From positions 44,650 through 108,649 of the forward strand of contig CALVRC010000002.1 in assembly GCA_944358445.1 (NCBI GenBank): DNA of 64,000 nucleotides, read 5' to 3'. The DNA comes from an uncultured Bacilli bacterium. GTDB lineage: Bacteria > Bacillota_I > Bacilli_A > RF39 > UBA660. Below the pieces are notes generated by a model, which was given only the letters and a program-made list of their open reading frames with translations, was not told where the DNA came from and searched no databases. Shown piece after piece: positions 34,037 to 42,203 of the stretch; positions within the stretch are counted from its first letter, which is position 1; every line of letters starts with the position of its first letter. A program made the translations under genes and the position numbers.

Positions 34037-34948
34037 TTATAGATTATTACTAAGTTTGATAATTTCATTTTGATGTAAGCCGGTTAGTTTAGCTATTTCA
34101 TCAATGTTCATATTGGCTTTTAACATATTTCTAGCAACACTTAAAATTCCAACTTTTTCGCCACGTTTTTCACCAAGTTTTTCACCAAGCTTTTGACCAA
34201 TCTTTTGACCTTTAGCTATAGCTTCTTCGCGGTCAATTTTGTTCATCCAGGCATCCATTTCATCTTTGTCATATAAGCCTATCATGTGTTTATCCTCATT
34301 TAAATCTTTAATTATTTTTTCCATAGCCATTAAATCTTCATCTCCCTTCGATATATCTTTTAAATCTTTTAGATTAGTAATATTGAGCATGGCTACTATC
34401 TTTTCAAACTTTGTCATTTTTTCTTTACCTTTAGTATAATACTTTTGAGAGGCAAATTCTATATTTATGTGTAATCTTTTAAAATTTTCTTCATCAGTAC
34501 TTGTGCCATATTTATTTCTCATTTTATAATTATCTGAAAGTAAAGTATTTTGAAATCGTTTTTTACTATTGATGTTAATTTGTAAAACATCACCATCATT
34601 TAAATCTTGTCCGACATGATTTTTTTCATAAGCTAATTTATGATGATAAGAATTATTTTTAAGGATTGTACTTTTATTGTTATTTCTATTAGCTTCGATA
34701 TTTATAATATCTTCATCAATTTTTATAATTAAATCAGCTATTTTTTTCTTTTCATCATAATTTTCTATTGGTATTTCTGAATTTAGAAATGTTAAGTGTT
34801 CATAAATATAGTTTTCAGAATATTTTGTTAATTTGCTTAAAAAATAAGATAATGTTTTTCTAAAGTTTTTATTTTGAAAAAGTGATTTGAATACAGGATC
34901 AAACATTGTAGGGATTAATCTATTTTTTACTTGAACTTGATTTGCCAT
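34037..34948 (-). CDS. Rpn/PDDEXK family putative transposase-nuclease 1
   Basis: 303 residues. Starts with PTMFDPVFKSLFQNKNFRKTLSYFL, typical of the PD-(D/E)XK transposase/Rpn group. The active-site pattern is visible as KIADLIIK followed by NIEANR. The C-terminal quarter carries a low-complexity Lys/Gly/Glu repeat (GQKIGQKLGEKLGEKRGEK) and a DEIAKLTGLHQNEIIKLS tail. Rpn proteins promote RecA-independent recombination. A paralogue with the same layout lies at 51102-52007. They are not flanked by inverted repeats. Confidence 0.82.
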   Translation of the reverse strand: MANQVQVKNRLIPTMFDPVFKSLFQNKNFRKTLSYFLSKLTKYSENYIYEHLTFLNSEIPIENYDEKKKIADLIIKIDEDIINIEANRNNNKSTILKNNSYHHKLAYEKNHVGQDLNDGDVLQININSKKRFQNTLLSDNYKMRNKYGTSTDEENFKRLHINIEFASQKYYTKGKEKMTKFEKIVAMLNITNLKDLKDISKGDEDLMAMEKIIKDLNEDKHMIGLYDKDEMDAWMNKIDREEAIAKGQKIGQKLGEKLGEKRGEKVGILSVARNMLKANMNIDEIAKLTGLHQNEIIKLSNNL

Positions 34949-35008
34949 TTTAACCTCCTTCTATATATAACGTACGATTATTTATTCTTTATTTCCTTCT
35001 CATTTATG

Positions 35009-35041
35009 AAAAAAAACTATAAAATTGTAATTTTTTATAGT
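35009..35041 (-). terminator. Rho-independent terminator of deoC-tyrS
   Basis: On the minus strand ACTATAAAA and TTTTATAGT pair and are followed by TTTTTTTTC, at the tyrS stop. Confidence 0.8.
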
Positions 35042-36264
35042 CCTATTTTTCCAATAAAGTATTTCTTTTTACCTTTTCTTAAAACTAAAATTTCATTATC
35101 AATAGCTATTTCTTTAGTTACTATATAATTTTCATCGGTGATTTTTTCTTCATTTATAGTAATACTTCCAGCATTTACAAATTCTCTAGCTTCTCTTTTA
35201 CTAGAAGCTATTTTATTATTAACAAGCATATCAATAATATTTATATTGTTATTTGTGTCAAATGTTGGTACTCCTTTAAAGACATCTTCTATTTCTTTTT
35301 TAGTTAGATTTTTAACATGTCCACTAAATAGAGCTTCACTCATCTCTTTGGCTTTTTCAGCTTCTTTTTCTCCGTGTAAGAAGGTAACTACTTCTTTAGC
35401 TAAAGTTTTTTGGGCAATTCTAGTTTCTGGATGAGCGGTTTGCTGTTTCTCAATATCTTCAATTTCTTCTTTAGTTAAGAAGGTAAATATTTTTAAGTAT
35501 TCAATAACTTTTTCATCATCACTATTTAATAGATATTGATATATTTCATAGCTAGATGTTTTATTTTTGTCAAGCCAAAAGGCATTTCCTTCTGATTTAC
35601 CAAATTTTTTTCCATTTTTATCGGTAACTAATGGCATTGTAAATCCATATACTTCATCACCTGTTTTTTTTCTGATTAAATCTATACCGGCAGTTATATT
35701 ACCCCATTGGTCAGAACCAGCACATTCTAGTGTACAGTTTCTAGTTTGATAAAGGTGAAGATAATCTAAGGCTTGCATTATCATATATGAAAACTCTGTA
35801 TAAGTAATTCCGGTATCTAATCTTCTTCTAATTATATCTTTATCTAGCATATAATTTATATTAAAATATTTTCCGTAATCTCTTAAAAAGTCAATAAAAT
35901 TAATGTCTTTTGACCAGTCATAGTTGTTGACTACTTCAAAACCAAATAAGTCTTCAACTTGTTTTTTTAAGCTTTCATAGTTGTGTTCAATTACTTCTAC
36001 TGGTTGCATTTGTCTTTCTTCGGTTGGTCTAGGATCTCCTATTCTACCGGTTGCTCCGCCTACTAATAAAATAGGATGATGTCCGGCTTTTTCTAATCTT
36101 TTGCTGATTAAAAATGTTGATAAATGACCAAGGTGCAGACTATCAGCAGTTGGATCTGTACCAATATAAAAGGTTAATCCACCATTATTTAATTTTTCTT
36201 CTAAATCTTCTCCGGCTTCGTCTTTGATAAGACCTCTCCATTTTAATTCATCATATAGTTTCAT
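35035..36264 (-). CDS. tyrS: Tyrosyl-tRNA synthetase
   Basis: 409 residues. Class I synthetase: HIGH-type motif in TADSLHLGHLSTF, tyrosine/tRNA pocket YMIMQALDYLHLY and GSDQWGNITAGIDLIRK, KMSKS-type loop GKKFGKSEGNAFW. C-terminal S4-like RNA-binding domain (~345-405). It charges tRNA-Tyr. The start overlaps the deoC stop by one base; both lie behind a T-box leader. Confidence 0.97.
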   Translation of the reverse strand: MKLYDELKWRGLIKDEAGEDLEEKLNNGGLTFYIGTDPTADSLHLGHLSTFLISKRLEKAGHHPILLVGGATGRIGDPRPTEERQMQPVEVIEHNYESLKKQVEDLFGFEVVNNYDWSKDINFIDFLRDYGKYFNINYMLDKDIIRRRLDTGITYTEFSYMIMQALDYLHLYQTRNCTLECAGSDQWGNITAGIDLIRKKTGDEVYGFTMPLVTDKNGKKFGKSEGNAFWLDKNKTSSYEIYQYLLNSDDEKVIEYLKIFTFLTKEEIEDIEKQQTAHPETRIAQKTLAKEVVTFLHGEKEAEKAKEMSEALFSGHVKNLTKKEIEDVFKGVPTFDTNNNINIIDMLVNNKIASSKREAREFVNAGSITINEEKITDENYIVTKEIAIDNEILVLRKGKKKYFIGKIGL

Positions 36265-36977
36265 TATTTTTCCTCCTCACAGTGGCAGTGGTCACATTTT
36301 TCATTGCAGTCACATTTTTCATTGCAATTACAATTCATATGAGTTACTATTTCTACACTATTACTAGTGCCTATTCTAGTTGCTCCTGCTTTAATTAACT
36401 CATTCATTTGTTTAAATGTTTTTATACCACCACTAGCTTTTATTTCTAATACTTCGTTTTTATGTTTGTTTATTAACTCAACATCTTCTAAGCTTACTCC
36501 ACGACTTCCAAAACCAGTATTTGTTTTTATGAAATTAACAAAGGTTTCATTACAGATTTCGGTCATTTTTATTATTTCTTCTTCTGTAAGTAAAGATGTT
36601 TCAATAATTACTTTTAATGTTTTTCCATCAATTTGATCTCTAATTTCTTCGATTTCTGACTTTACATAATCATAATCTTTGTCTTTTAAAACTCCAACAT
36701 TGATAACCATGTCTATTTCATCGGCTCCATTTTCAGTAGCTTCAATAGCTTCATAAGCTTTTACTTTTGGGGTGTTCATTCCGAGTGGAAACCCAACAAC
36801 AGTACATACTCCAATATTAGTATCTTTAAGTAAATCTTTAGCCAAAGTTACATAATATGGATGGACACATACTGTTTCAAAATTATATTCGATTGCTTCA
36901 TGACATAGTTTAGCAATGTCTTCTTCTTTCGCATCCATTTTTAAATTTGTGTGGTCAATGTATTTTCCTATTTCCAT
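36264..36977 (-). CDS. deoC: Deoxyribose-phosphate aldolase with Cys-rich tail
   Basis: 237 residues. Core of ~215 residues with the family motifs FETVCVHPYYV, TVVGFPLG, EIDMVINVG, FIKTNTGFG (Schiff-base Lys) and EIKASGGIKT. Cleaves deoxyribose-5-phosphate to acetaldehyde and glyceraldehyde-3-phosphate. The last ~22 residues form an extra tail of Cys, His, Glu and Asn (CNCNEKCDCNEKCDHCHC), a likely metal-binding add-on made of a tandem 18-base repeat. Co-transcribed with tyrS. Confidence 0.93.
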   Translation of the reverse strand: MEIGKYIDHTNLKMDAKEEDIAKLCHEAIEYNFETVCVHPYYVTLAKDLLKDTNIGVCTVVGFPLGMNTPKVKAYEAIEATENGADEIDMVINVGVLKDKDYDYVKSEIEEIRDQIDGKTLKVIIETSLLTEEEIIKMTEICNETFVNFIKTNTGFGSRGVSLEDVELINKHKNEVLEIKASGGIKTFKQMNELIKAGATRIGTSNSVEIVTHMNCNCNEKCDCNEKCDHCHCEEEK

Positions 36978-36984
36978 GTTTATT

Positions 36985-37201
36985 CCTCCTTCAATAAAAA
37001 GATACTATGAGTTATAAGGACGAGGTTTCCCCGCGGTACCACCTTATTTCATAGTATCTATGCTTCTTTATCTGATAACGGTGATTAGCCGATTTGACTA
37101 TAAATATTGTAATTCATTATTTAAACTTGGTTAGTTTTCATCTACCACTAACTTTCTAATTACTAATTAAATAACTACTAAATTATCTGTCCACATCAAT
37201 T
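36985..37201 (-). promoter_or_regulatory. T-box leader of deoC-tyrS
   Basis: The T-box core AAGGTGGTACCGCG lies at 37032-37045 (minus strand), preceded by a stem I region with GTTAGTGG-type distal loop sequences. A terminator (AGATACTATGA... pairing with TCATAGTATCT, T-run; 36995-37059) overlaps the antiterminator. A TAC triplet at 37109-37111 in GAATTACAAT could be the Tyr specifier; read one base earlier it would be TTA (Leu). With tyrS downstream, Tyr is preferred. Confidence 0.85.
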
Positions 37202-37207
37202 AATAAG

Positions 37208-37237
37208 ACTATAACACAAAGTTTTTATGTTTGTCAA
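37208..37237 (-). promoter_or_regulatory. Promoter of the deoC-tyrS T-box transcript
   Basis: On the minus strand TTGACA, 18 bases, TATAGT. Confidence 0.7.
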
Positions 37238-37265
37238 ATGTTTTATCAAAAATAACAAAATGTTA

Positions 37266-37294
37266 TTGTGATTAGTGTCATTATTTGTTATAAT
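37266..37294 (+). promoter_or_regulatory. Promoter of toxin-like peptide 3
   Basis: TTGTGA, 17 bases, TATAAT. The transcript would begin near AAGGAATATTC. Confidence 0.65.
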
Positions 37295-37358
37295 TATATT
37301 TAAGGAATATTCAAAGCCAAAGTGATTGCTGAACTCTATTTAGGAGGGAGGCGATATA

Positions 37359-37442
37359 ATGGGTAAAAAGGATTTTTTAATCTTTGCTTTAATCATTATA
37401 ATCTTCTTTCTATTATCGTTATTATTAATAACCTTAATATAA
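37359..37442 (+). CDS. Putative type I toxin peptide 3 (27 aa, hydrophobic)
   Basis: Twenty-seven residues: MGKKD then an unbroken Ile/Leu/Phe membrane span to the end. Ribosome binding site TAGGAGGGAGG is strong. The peptide sequence differs from peptides 1 and 2, but the module has the same plan: sigma-A-type promoter, short leader with AGGAATATTCAA, and a convergent antisense RNA with the same start hairpin. It sits between two T-box operons. Interpreted as a third member of the same toxin-antitoxin-like system. Confidence 0.68.
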   Translation: MGKKDFLIFALIIIIFFLLSLLLITLI

Positions 37443-37559
37443 AAGAAAGTCACCTAACTCATTAGCTACTATGAATTAGGTGATAGTCAAAAAAACATGG
37501 CAACATCCAACATAGAAGTATTGAATGTTCCTTTTTTATTTTATGAGATTTCTCTCATC
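37441..37559 (-). ncRNA. Putative antitoxin antisense RNA 3
   Basis: Predicted from its promoter (37567-37595) to a terminator formed by TCACCTAA and TTAGGTGA (37450-37483) followed by CTTTCTTTT on the minus strand. It begins with the conserved ATGAGA-GAAA-TCTCAT hairpin (37543-37558). It overlaps the 3' untranslated region of the toxin-like mRNA 3. The same stem can act as terminator for the plus strand. Confidence 0.65.
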
Positions 37560-37566
37560 TATATAC

Positions 37567-37595
37567 ATTTTATCACAAATTTAACTTTATGACAA
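37567..37595 (-). promoter_or_regulatory. Promoter of antisense RNA 3
   Basis: On the minus strand TTGTCA, 17 bases, TAAAAT, followed by the GTATATAGATGAGAG block shared with modules 1 and 2. It lies immediately past the leuS stop codon. Confidence 0.75.
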
Positions 37596-37596
37596 A

Positions 37597-39984
37597 TTAT
37601 TTAACAACAATGTTTACTAATTTTCCTGGTATGGCTATAACTTTAACAATAGTTTTTCCTTCTATAAATTTTTGAACATTGGTGTTTTCTTTAGCTAATT
37701 TTTCCATTTCTTCTTTAGAGGTATCAGTACTTACTGTTTCTTTACCTCTAACTTTACCATTTACTTGGAAAACTAGTTCATATGTATTATCAATAGTTTT
37801 ATTTTCATCATAAGCTGGCCACATAGATTCACATAGCGGATTACCTAATTTATATTTCTCATTTATCTCTTCAGTGATATGTGGAGCAAATGGGTTTAAC
37901 AAATGAAGTAATACTCTTAGGTCTTCTTTGGTAATTGTTTCCATATCATCGTAGGCATTCATTAAAATCATTAGAGCTGAAATAGCAGTATTAAATTTCA
38001 TACTCTTGATATCATTAGTGACTTTTTTTATTGTTTTATGAACTAAAGCTTCATCAGAATAACCTTCTTTATCATTTAGTTTTTCGCCGGCTTTCCATAT
38101 TCTATCTATAAATCTTTTACATCCTTTTAGACTATTAGTAGACCATGCGGCATCTTTTTCATAATCACCAATAAACATTTCATAAAGTCTTAAAGCATCA
38201 GCTCCATACTCTTCAACAACATCGTGAGGATTAATGACATTACCTTTTGATTTACTCATTTTTTCTCCATCAGGTCCTAGAATCATACCATGTGATGTTC
38301 TGATATCAATTGGTTCTTTATTTGGAACTAGTCCAATATTATATAAAAATTGATTCCAAAATCTAGCATATAGTAAATGACGGGCTGTGTGCTCCATACC
38401 ACCATCATACCAGTCGACTCTACCCCAATAATTTAAAGCTTCTTTTGAGACGAATTCTTTATCATTTTTTGAATCCATATATCTTAAGAAATACCAAGAT
38501 GATCCAGCCCAGTTAGGCATAGTGTCTGTTTCTCTTCTAGCTTTTCCACCACATTTTGGACAAGTTGTATTTACCCAATCTTCGATATTAGCAAGTGGGC
38601 TTTCACCATCATCTGTTGGTTCATAGTTAGCAACATCTGGAAGTAATACTGGAAGTTCTTCTTCTGGTACTGGAACCCAACCACAATGTTTACAGTAAAC
38701 TAATGGAATTGGCTCTCCCCAAAATCTTTGTCTTGAAAAAATCCAATCTTGAAGGCGATAATTTGTTTTTTTATTACCTATTTTTCTTTTTGTGATTTCG
38801 TCTATCATTTTTTGGATGGCTTCTTCTTTGTTTGTCATACCATTTAAAAGTTCAGAGTTTACATATTTTCCTTCTCCAACATAAGGCAAAGTATCTCCTT
38901 CAATAACAGGAATAATTTCAATATTAAATTTAGTAGCAAATTCATAGTCCCTTTCATCGTGTGCTGGTACGGCCATGATTGCTCCTGTTCCATAACTCAT
39001 CATAACATAATCTGATGTCCATATTTGGATTTCTTTATTAGTAAATGGATTTATTGCTTTAATTCCTTCTATTTTTACACCTGTTTTTTCTTTAGCAAGT
39101 TCTGTTCTTTCAAATTCTGTTTTGGTTTTAGCATATTCTTGATATTTTTTTATTTCATCAATATTTGTAATTTTATCTTTTAATGTTTCTATTACTGGAT
39201 GTTCTGGAGCTATAACCATAAATGTTGCACCATAAATAGTATCTGGTCTTGTAGTATATACTTTTAGTTTTTCGTTAGTATTTTCTATTTCAAATTCCAC
39301 TTCAGCGCCAGTAGATTTACCAATCCAATTGATTTGACCTAGTTTAACTCTTTTACTAAAGTTAGTGTTTTCTAGCCCTTGAAGTAAGTCTTCAGCATAG
39401 TCGCTCATTTTAAGCATCCATTGTTCTTTTTCTTTTTGAACAACTTTTGAACCACATCTTTCACAAACTCCCCCAGCTGAATCTTCATTGGATAAACCTG
39501 TTTTACAAGTTGGGCACCAGTTAATATTCTTCTTTGCTTTATAAGCCATTCCGTGTTCATAGAATTTTAAGAATTGCCACTGAGTCCATTTATAATAATC
39601 TGGGTCAGTAGTTGCAAACTCTCTATTCCAATCAAATGATATACCTAACTCTTCTATTTGTCCTTTAAATGTTTTTATATTTTCTCTAACAGCATCTTTG
39701 GGATGAATATGGTTTTTTATAGCATATTGTTCAGCAGGTGCGCCAAAGGCATCCCATCCCATTGGAAATAGCACATTATATCCTTCCATTCTTTTTTGTC
39801 TAGCTACTGTATCTAAAGCGGTATAACTTCTAGCGTGTCCAACATGAAGTCCAGCTCCTGATGGGTATGGAAATTCTACTAGTAGATAATATTTTTGCTT
39901 TTTATCATTATTCTTAGCGTCAAAAGTTTGATGGTCATTCCAATATTTTTGCCATTTTTTTTCTATTTGTTTATGATTATACAT
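37597..39984 (-). CDS. leuS: Leucyl-tRNA synthetase
   Basis: 795 residues. Class I synthetase: PYPSGAGLHVGHARSY (HIGH), editing CP1 domain ~220-410 with TTRPDTIYGATFMV, zinc-like cysteine sets (CPTCK...CERCG; CKHCG and CPKCG), KMSKS in GEKMSKSKGNVI, and anticodon-binding C-terminal half. Charges tRNA-Leu. It follows the membrane protein gene by one base, both under the T-box leader. Confidence 0.98.
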   Translation of the reverse strand: MYNHKQIEKKWQKYWNDHQTFDAKNNDKKQKYYLLVEFPYPSGAGLHVGHARSYTALDTVARQKRMEGYNVLFPMGWDAFGAPAEQYAIKNHIHPKDAVRENIKTFKGQIEELGISFDWNREFATTDPDYYKWTQWQFLKFYEHGMAYKAKKNINWCPTCKTGLSNEDSAGGVCERCGSKVVQKEKEQWMLKMSDYAEDLLQGLENTNFSKRVKLGQINWIGKSTGAEVEFEIENTNEKLKVYTTRPDTIYGATFMVIAPEHPVIETLKDKITNIDEIKKYQEYAKTKTEFERTELAKEKTGVKIEGIKAINPFTNKEIQIWTSDYVMMSYGTGAIMAVPAHDERDYEFATKFNIEIIPVIEGDTLPYVGEGKYVNSELLNGMTNKEEAIQKMIDEITKRKIGNKKTNYRLQDWIFSRQRFWGEPIPLVYCKHCGWVPVPEEELPVLLPDVANYEPTDDGESPLANIEDWVNTTCPKCGGKARRETDTMPNWAGSSWYFLRYMDSKNDKEFVSKEALNYWGRVDWYDGGMEHTARHLLYARFWNQFLYNIGLVPNKEPIDIRTSHGMILGPDGEKMSKSKGNVINPHDVVEEYGADALRLYEMFIGDYEKDAAWSTNSLKGCKRFIDRIWKAGEKLNDKEGYSDEALVHKTIKKVTNDIKSMKFNTAISALMILMNAYDDMETITKEDLRVLLHLLNPFAPHITEEINEKYKLGNPLCESMWPAYDENKTIDNTYELVFQVNGKVRGKETVSTDTSKEEMEKLAKENTNVQKFIEGKTIVKVIAIPGKLVNIVVK

Positions 39985-39985
39985 T

Positions 39986-40330
39986 TTATTTTCCTTCTTT
40001 CTTTTTGTAAATTGTACCGAGTATTTTATACATTAAAAGCATTAATGGAACTAAGATGATGAAGCCAACCATTAATTTTAAAATTAAATTATCAAATATT
40101 TCAATTACTGTACAAGTAAAAGCGATGATAAAAGCATTTGTTAAAGATAATGCGTATGCGAATGATTTTAAGTTTATTTTATTTAAATCTATTTTATAGG
40201 CTTTTTCAAAAAATATAACTTGTTTACTTATTTTAAATTTTTCGAATCCTTTTTTTCTCCATATTACTATGGAAGTATAAATTAAAAAAATTATTGTAAA
40301 GCAAAATATAAATGTGAATAAATAATCCAT
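39986..40330 (-). CDS. Small membrane protein co-transcribed with leuS
   Basis: 114 residues, not recognised. Hydrophobic N-terminal helix (~3-24), a basic middle (WRKKGFEKFKISKQVIFFEK), then two more helices (~55-80, ~84-105) and a basic tail. GGGAGGAAAA ribosome binding site. Encoded between the T-box leader and leuS, so its expression should follow leucine tRNA charging; this suggests a link to amino acid supply but no function can be assigned. Confidence 0.75.
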   Translation of the reverse strand: MDYLFTFIFCFTIIFLIYTSIVIWRKKGFEKFKISKQVIFFEKAYKIDLNKINLKSFAYALSLTNAFIIAFTCTVIEIFDNLILKLMVGFIILVPLMLLMYKILGTIYKKKEGK

Positions 40331-40334
40331 AATT

Positions 40335-40566
40335 TTCCTCCCTTAAACAAAAAAGTATTATCTTTATAAGGGCGTCTTGAACGCGGTACCACCTTATTTT
40401 AATAATACTTTATTATCTTTAATTGCTTTAACGGGCACATCCGTCTTATACTTATCATATAAGAAGCTCATAAGTAAGTTCGTAATTTCTATTAAAAAGT
40501 TTTCACCAACCACTTTCTCTCTAAATAATGTCTGATTACTACTACTCTTATTCACTGCTTTTAACT
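40335..40566 (-). promoter_or_regulatory. T-box leader of the leuS operon
   Basis: T-box core AAGGTGGTACCGCG at 40382-40395 (minus strand). Stem I hallmark AGAGAGAAAGTGGTTGG is present upstream. A competing terminator (AAGTATTATT... with AATACTT plus T-run, 40348-40410) overlaps the antiterminator. A CTT triplet at 40476-40478 within GAACTTAC is the likely Leu specifier. It senses uncharged tRNA-Leu. Confidence 0.9.
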
Positions 40567-40572
40567 GTTAAT

Positions 40573-40601
40573 ATTATAATATATTTTTTTATAATGTTCA
40601 A
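40573..40601 (-). promoter_or_regulatory. Promoter of the leuS T-box transcript
   Basis: On the minus strand TTGAAC, 17 bases, TATAAT, directly after the Bax-inhibitor gene stop. Confidence 0.65.
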
Positions 40602-40604
40602 GGA

Positions 40605-41252
40605 TTAATCATCGCTTCTACCAAATAATTGAAGTAGTCTTAAGAACAAGTTAATGAAATCTAAGTATAATTCTAAAGCACCATAGATTGCTAGATTATC
40701 TTCTGGTATAACATTGAACTGTTGCATTTTTAATATTTGCTGAACATCGTATGCTGTATATCCTACAAAGATAGCAATTGCTATACATGAAACAATTAAA
40801 TCAAATGTAGAATTATTCATGAATAGGTTAATTAAACCACAAATTATTATGGCTATTAAACCTATAAATAGATAAACACCTAATTTAGATAAATCTACTT
40901 TTGTCACCGCTCCTAGGAATGCAAATACCGCAAATATTCCTGCTGTTAATAAAAACACATACATTATTGAACCTAGATCATATGTTACAAAGATTGTTGA
41001 AAATGTTAAACCACTTACTGCTGAATAAATTATAAAACTTACAATAGCGGTTGCTGGTTTCATTTTTGTTATTCTGGCTGATAAAAATATAACAATAGCA
41101 AATTCAATAATAATTACAATTAAAAATGCATAACTACCAAATAAATTAAACATTGTTTCTGGATGAAGTGATACATAATAACCTGTAAAGAATGTGACTA
41201 ATAATCCTATGAACATCCAACCAAATACTTTTGGTAATATTTTACTTGTCAT
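40605..41252 (-). CDS. Bax inhibitor-1 (BI-1/YccA) family membrane protein
   Basis: 215 residues with seven hydrophobic helices. Family features: N-terminal VFGWMFIGLLVTFFTGYYV, central SAVSGLTFSTIFVTYDLGSI, and C-terminal VGYTAYDVQQILKM with AIYGALELYLDFINLFLRLLQLFG. Members are pH-sensitive calcium-leak channels in bacteria or interact with membrane proteases. Monocistronic; no odd features. Confidence 0.93.
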   Translation of the reverse strand: MTSKILPKVFGWMFIGLLVTFFTGYYVSLHPETMFNLFGSYAFLIVIIIEFAIVIFLSARITKMKPATAIVSFIIYSAVSGLTFSTIFVTYDLGSIMYVFLLTAGIFAVFAFLGAVTKVDLSKLGVYLFIGLIAIIICGLINLFMNNSTFDLIVSCIAIAIFVGYTAYDVQQILKMQQFNVIPEDNLAIYGALELYLDFINLFLRLLQLFGRSDD

Positions 41253-41314
41253 TTAATTCCTCCTTTTTATAAGTATATCATTTTTAAAGATTTTTATAAA
41301 GTTGTTTTGTTATT

Positions 41315-41345
41315 TAAAAGCTAGTATTTTCAAACTAGCTATTAT
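41315..41345 (-). terminator. Terminator of the gene at 41342-41992
   Basis: On the minus strand AGCTAGT and ACTAGCT pair around TTGAAAAT and are followed by TTTAAAT. Confidence 0.7.
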
Positions 41346-41992
41346 TTAACACCAACACTTGTTAATTTATAATTATCATTTATCTTTTTATAATTATATA
41401 CTTGCATAGTTCCTTTATCTAATATACTATTTATATCATCTTCACTATATGTACCAATTTCATTATCATTTAAATCATATACTTTGCCATCTTTGACATA
41501 TCCAGCCATAACATCAACTTCTAAATTATCAGTACCACTATATCCATATAATTTTGTTACATAGTTTTCTTCACAGTTAGCTTTACCTCTAGTTATTTCA
41601 TCATCTTTTAAACTATATTTATAACCTTCAAATATAAATTCAAATTCATTTGGAATATATTCTTCATCAATAATTTTTAAAGCAGATGTTCTATAATCAT
41701 CAATACTGATAGTATCTTCTATTACTTCATCTTTTTTCATTTGGCCAAATATCAAATATAATAATACTTTATCATTTACATTAGATACTTCTATATTTTG
41801 AGTGATTTTTATTACTTCTGTACAATTACTTTCATTATTATCTTCATATAAATTTTCAACAATTTTATGATTAACTGGGGCATTATCTTTTTCTTTTTTA
41901 CTGTTAGTAAATTTAATAAATAAAGTGGTCACTATTATAATTAAAGCTAATCCACATAGTATAATTTTAATATCTGTTTTCTTTTTATTCAT
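41342..41992 (-). CDS. Hypothetical membrane-anchored extracellular protein
   Basis: 216 residues, not recognised. Basic start, one helix (~9-26, IILCGLALIIIVTTLFI), then an acidic extracytoplasmic domain with two cysteines (SNCTEV, NCEENY) that may pair. The ribosome binding site AAGGAGAATAAG follows straight after the duplicated 3' cassette of the large surface protein. It is co-oriented with that gene and may be co-transcribed. No cell-wall sorting signal is seen. Confidence 0.72.
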   Translation of the reverse strand: MNKKKTDIKIILCGLALIIIVTTLFIKFTNSKKEKDNAPVNHKIVENLYEDNNESNCTEVIKITQNIEVSNVNDKVLLYLIFGQMKKDEVIEDTISIDDYRTSALKIIDEEYIPNEFEFIFEGYKYSLKDDEITRGKANCEENYVTKLYGYSGTDNLEVDVMAGYVKDGKVYDLNDNEIGTYSEDDINSILDKGTMQVYNYKKINDNYKLTSVGVK

Positions 41993-42007
41993 AAACTTAT
42001 TCTCCTT

Positions 42008-42183
42008 TTATTCTATCACATATGGGTCTTGCATTGTTCCTGTTCCAGTAAAAGTCAGATTATCAGTATTTAGATTGACAACTGGGCGGACGCCGTGGCC
42101 ATTGTTAACATTGTCATTGTTAAGCTCACCGGAAGAAGTCACACGAAACGCATTAGCGTTGTTCCAATTGTTGAAGTGCGACA
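42008..42183 (-). repeat. Duplicated 3' cassette (copy B) of the large surface protein
   Basis: This segment repeats the last ~175 bases of the upstream gene. 61 bases (42036-42096) are identical to 42220-42280. The following ~87 bases align without gaps but differ heavily. It could be read as ...NNWNNANAFRVTSSGELNNDNVNNG... with many AAC/AAT codons. A short frame runs to 42205 but starts inside the preceding gene with no ribosome binding site, so it is treated as a non-coding repeat or gene remnant. Confidence 0.75.
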
Positions 42184-42203
42184 GTTGTTTCTTACGAAAC
42201 AAC
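42184..42203. other. Perfect hairpin (8-bp stem, 4-base loop) at the stop codon
   Basis: GTTGTTTC and GAAACAAC flank a 4-base loop (GTAA on the coding strand). The stop codon of the surface protein lies within it. No T-run follows, so it is not a terminator. Its place just after the conserved 3' tract matches the hairpins found at diversity-generating retroelement target sites. Confidence 0.75.

Noticed and set aside
34037..34948. Rpn-type gene as an intact insertion sequence
   Set aside because: No terminal inverted repeats or target-site duplications could be found around either copy.
37109..37111. Definite Tyr specifier in the deoC-tyrS T-box
   Set aside because: The register in GAATTACAAT is ambiguous between TAC and TTA without a computed stem I fold, so it is given as a candidate only.
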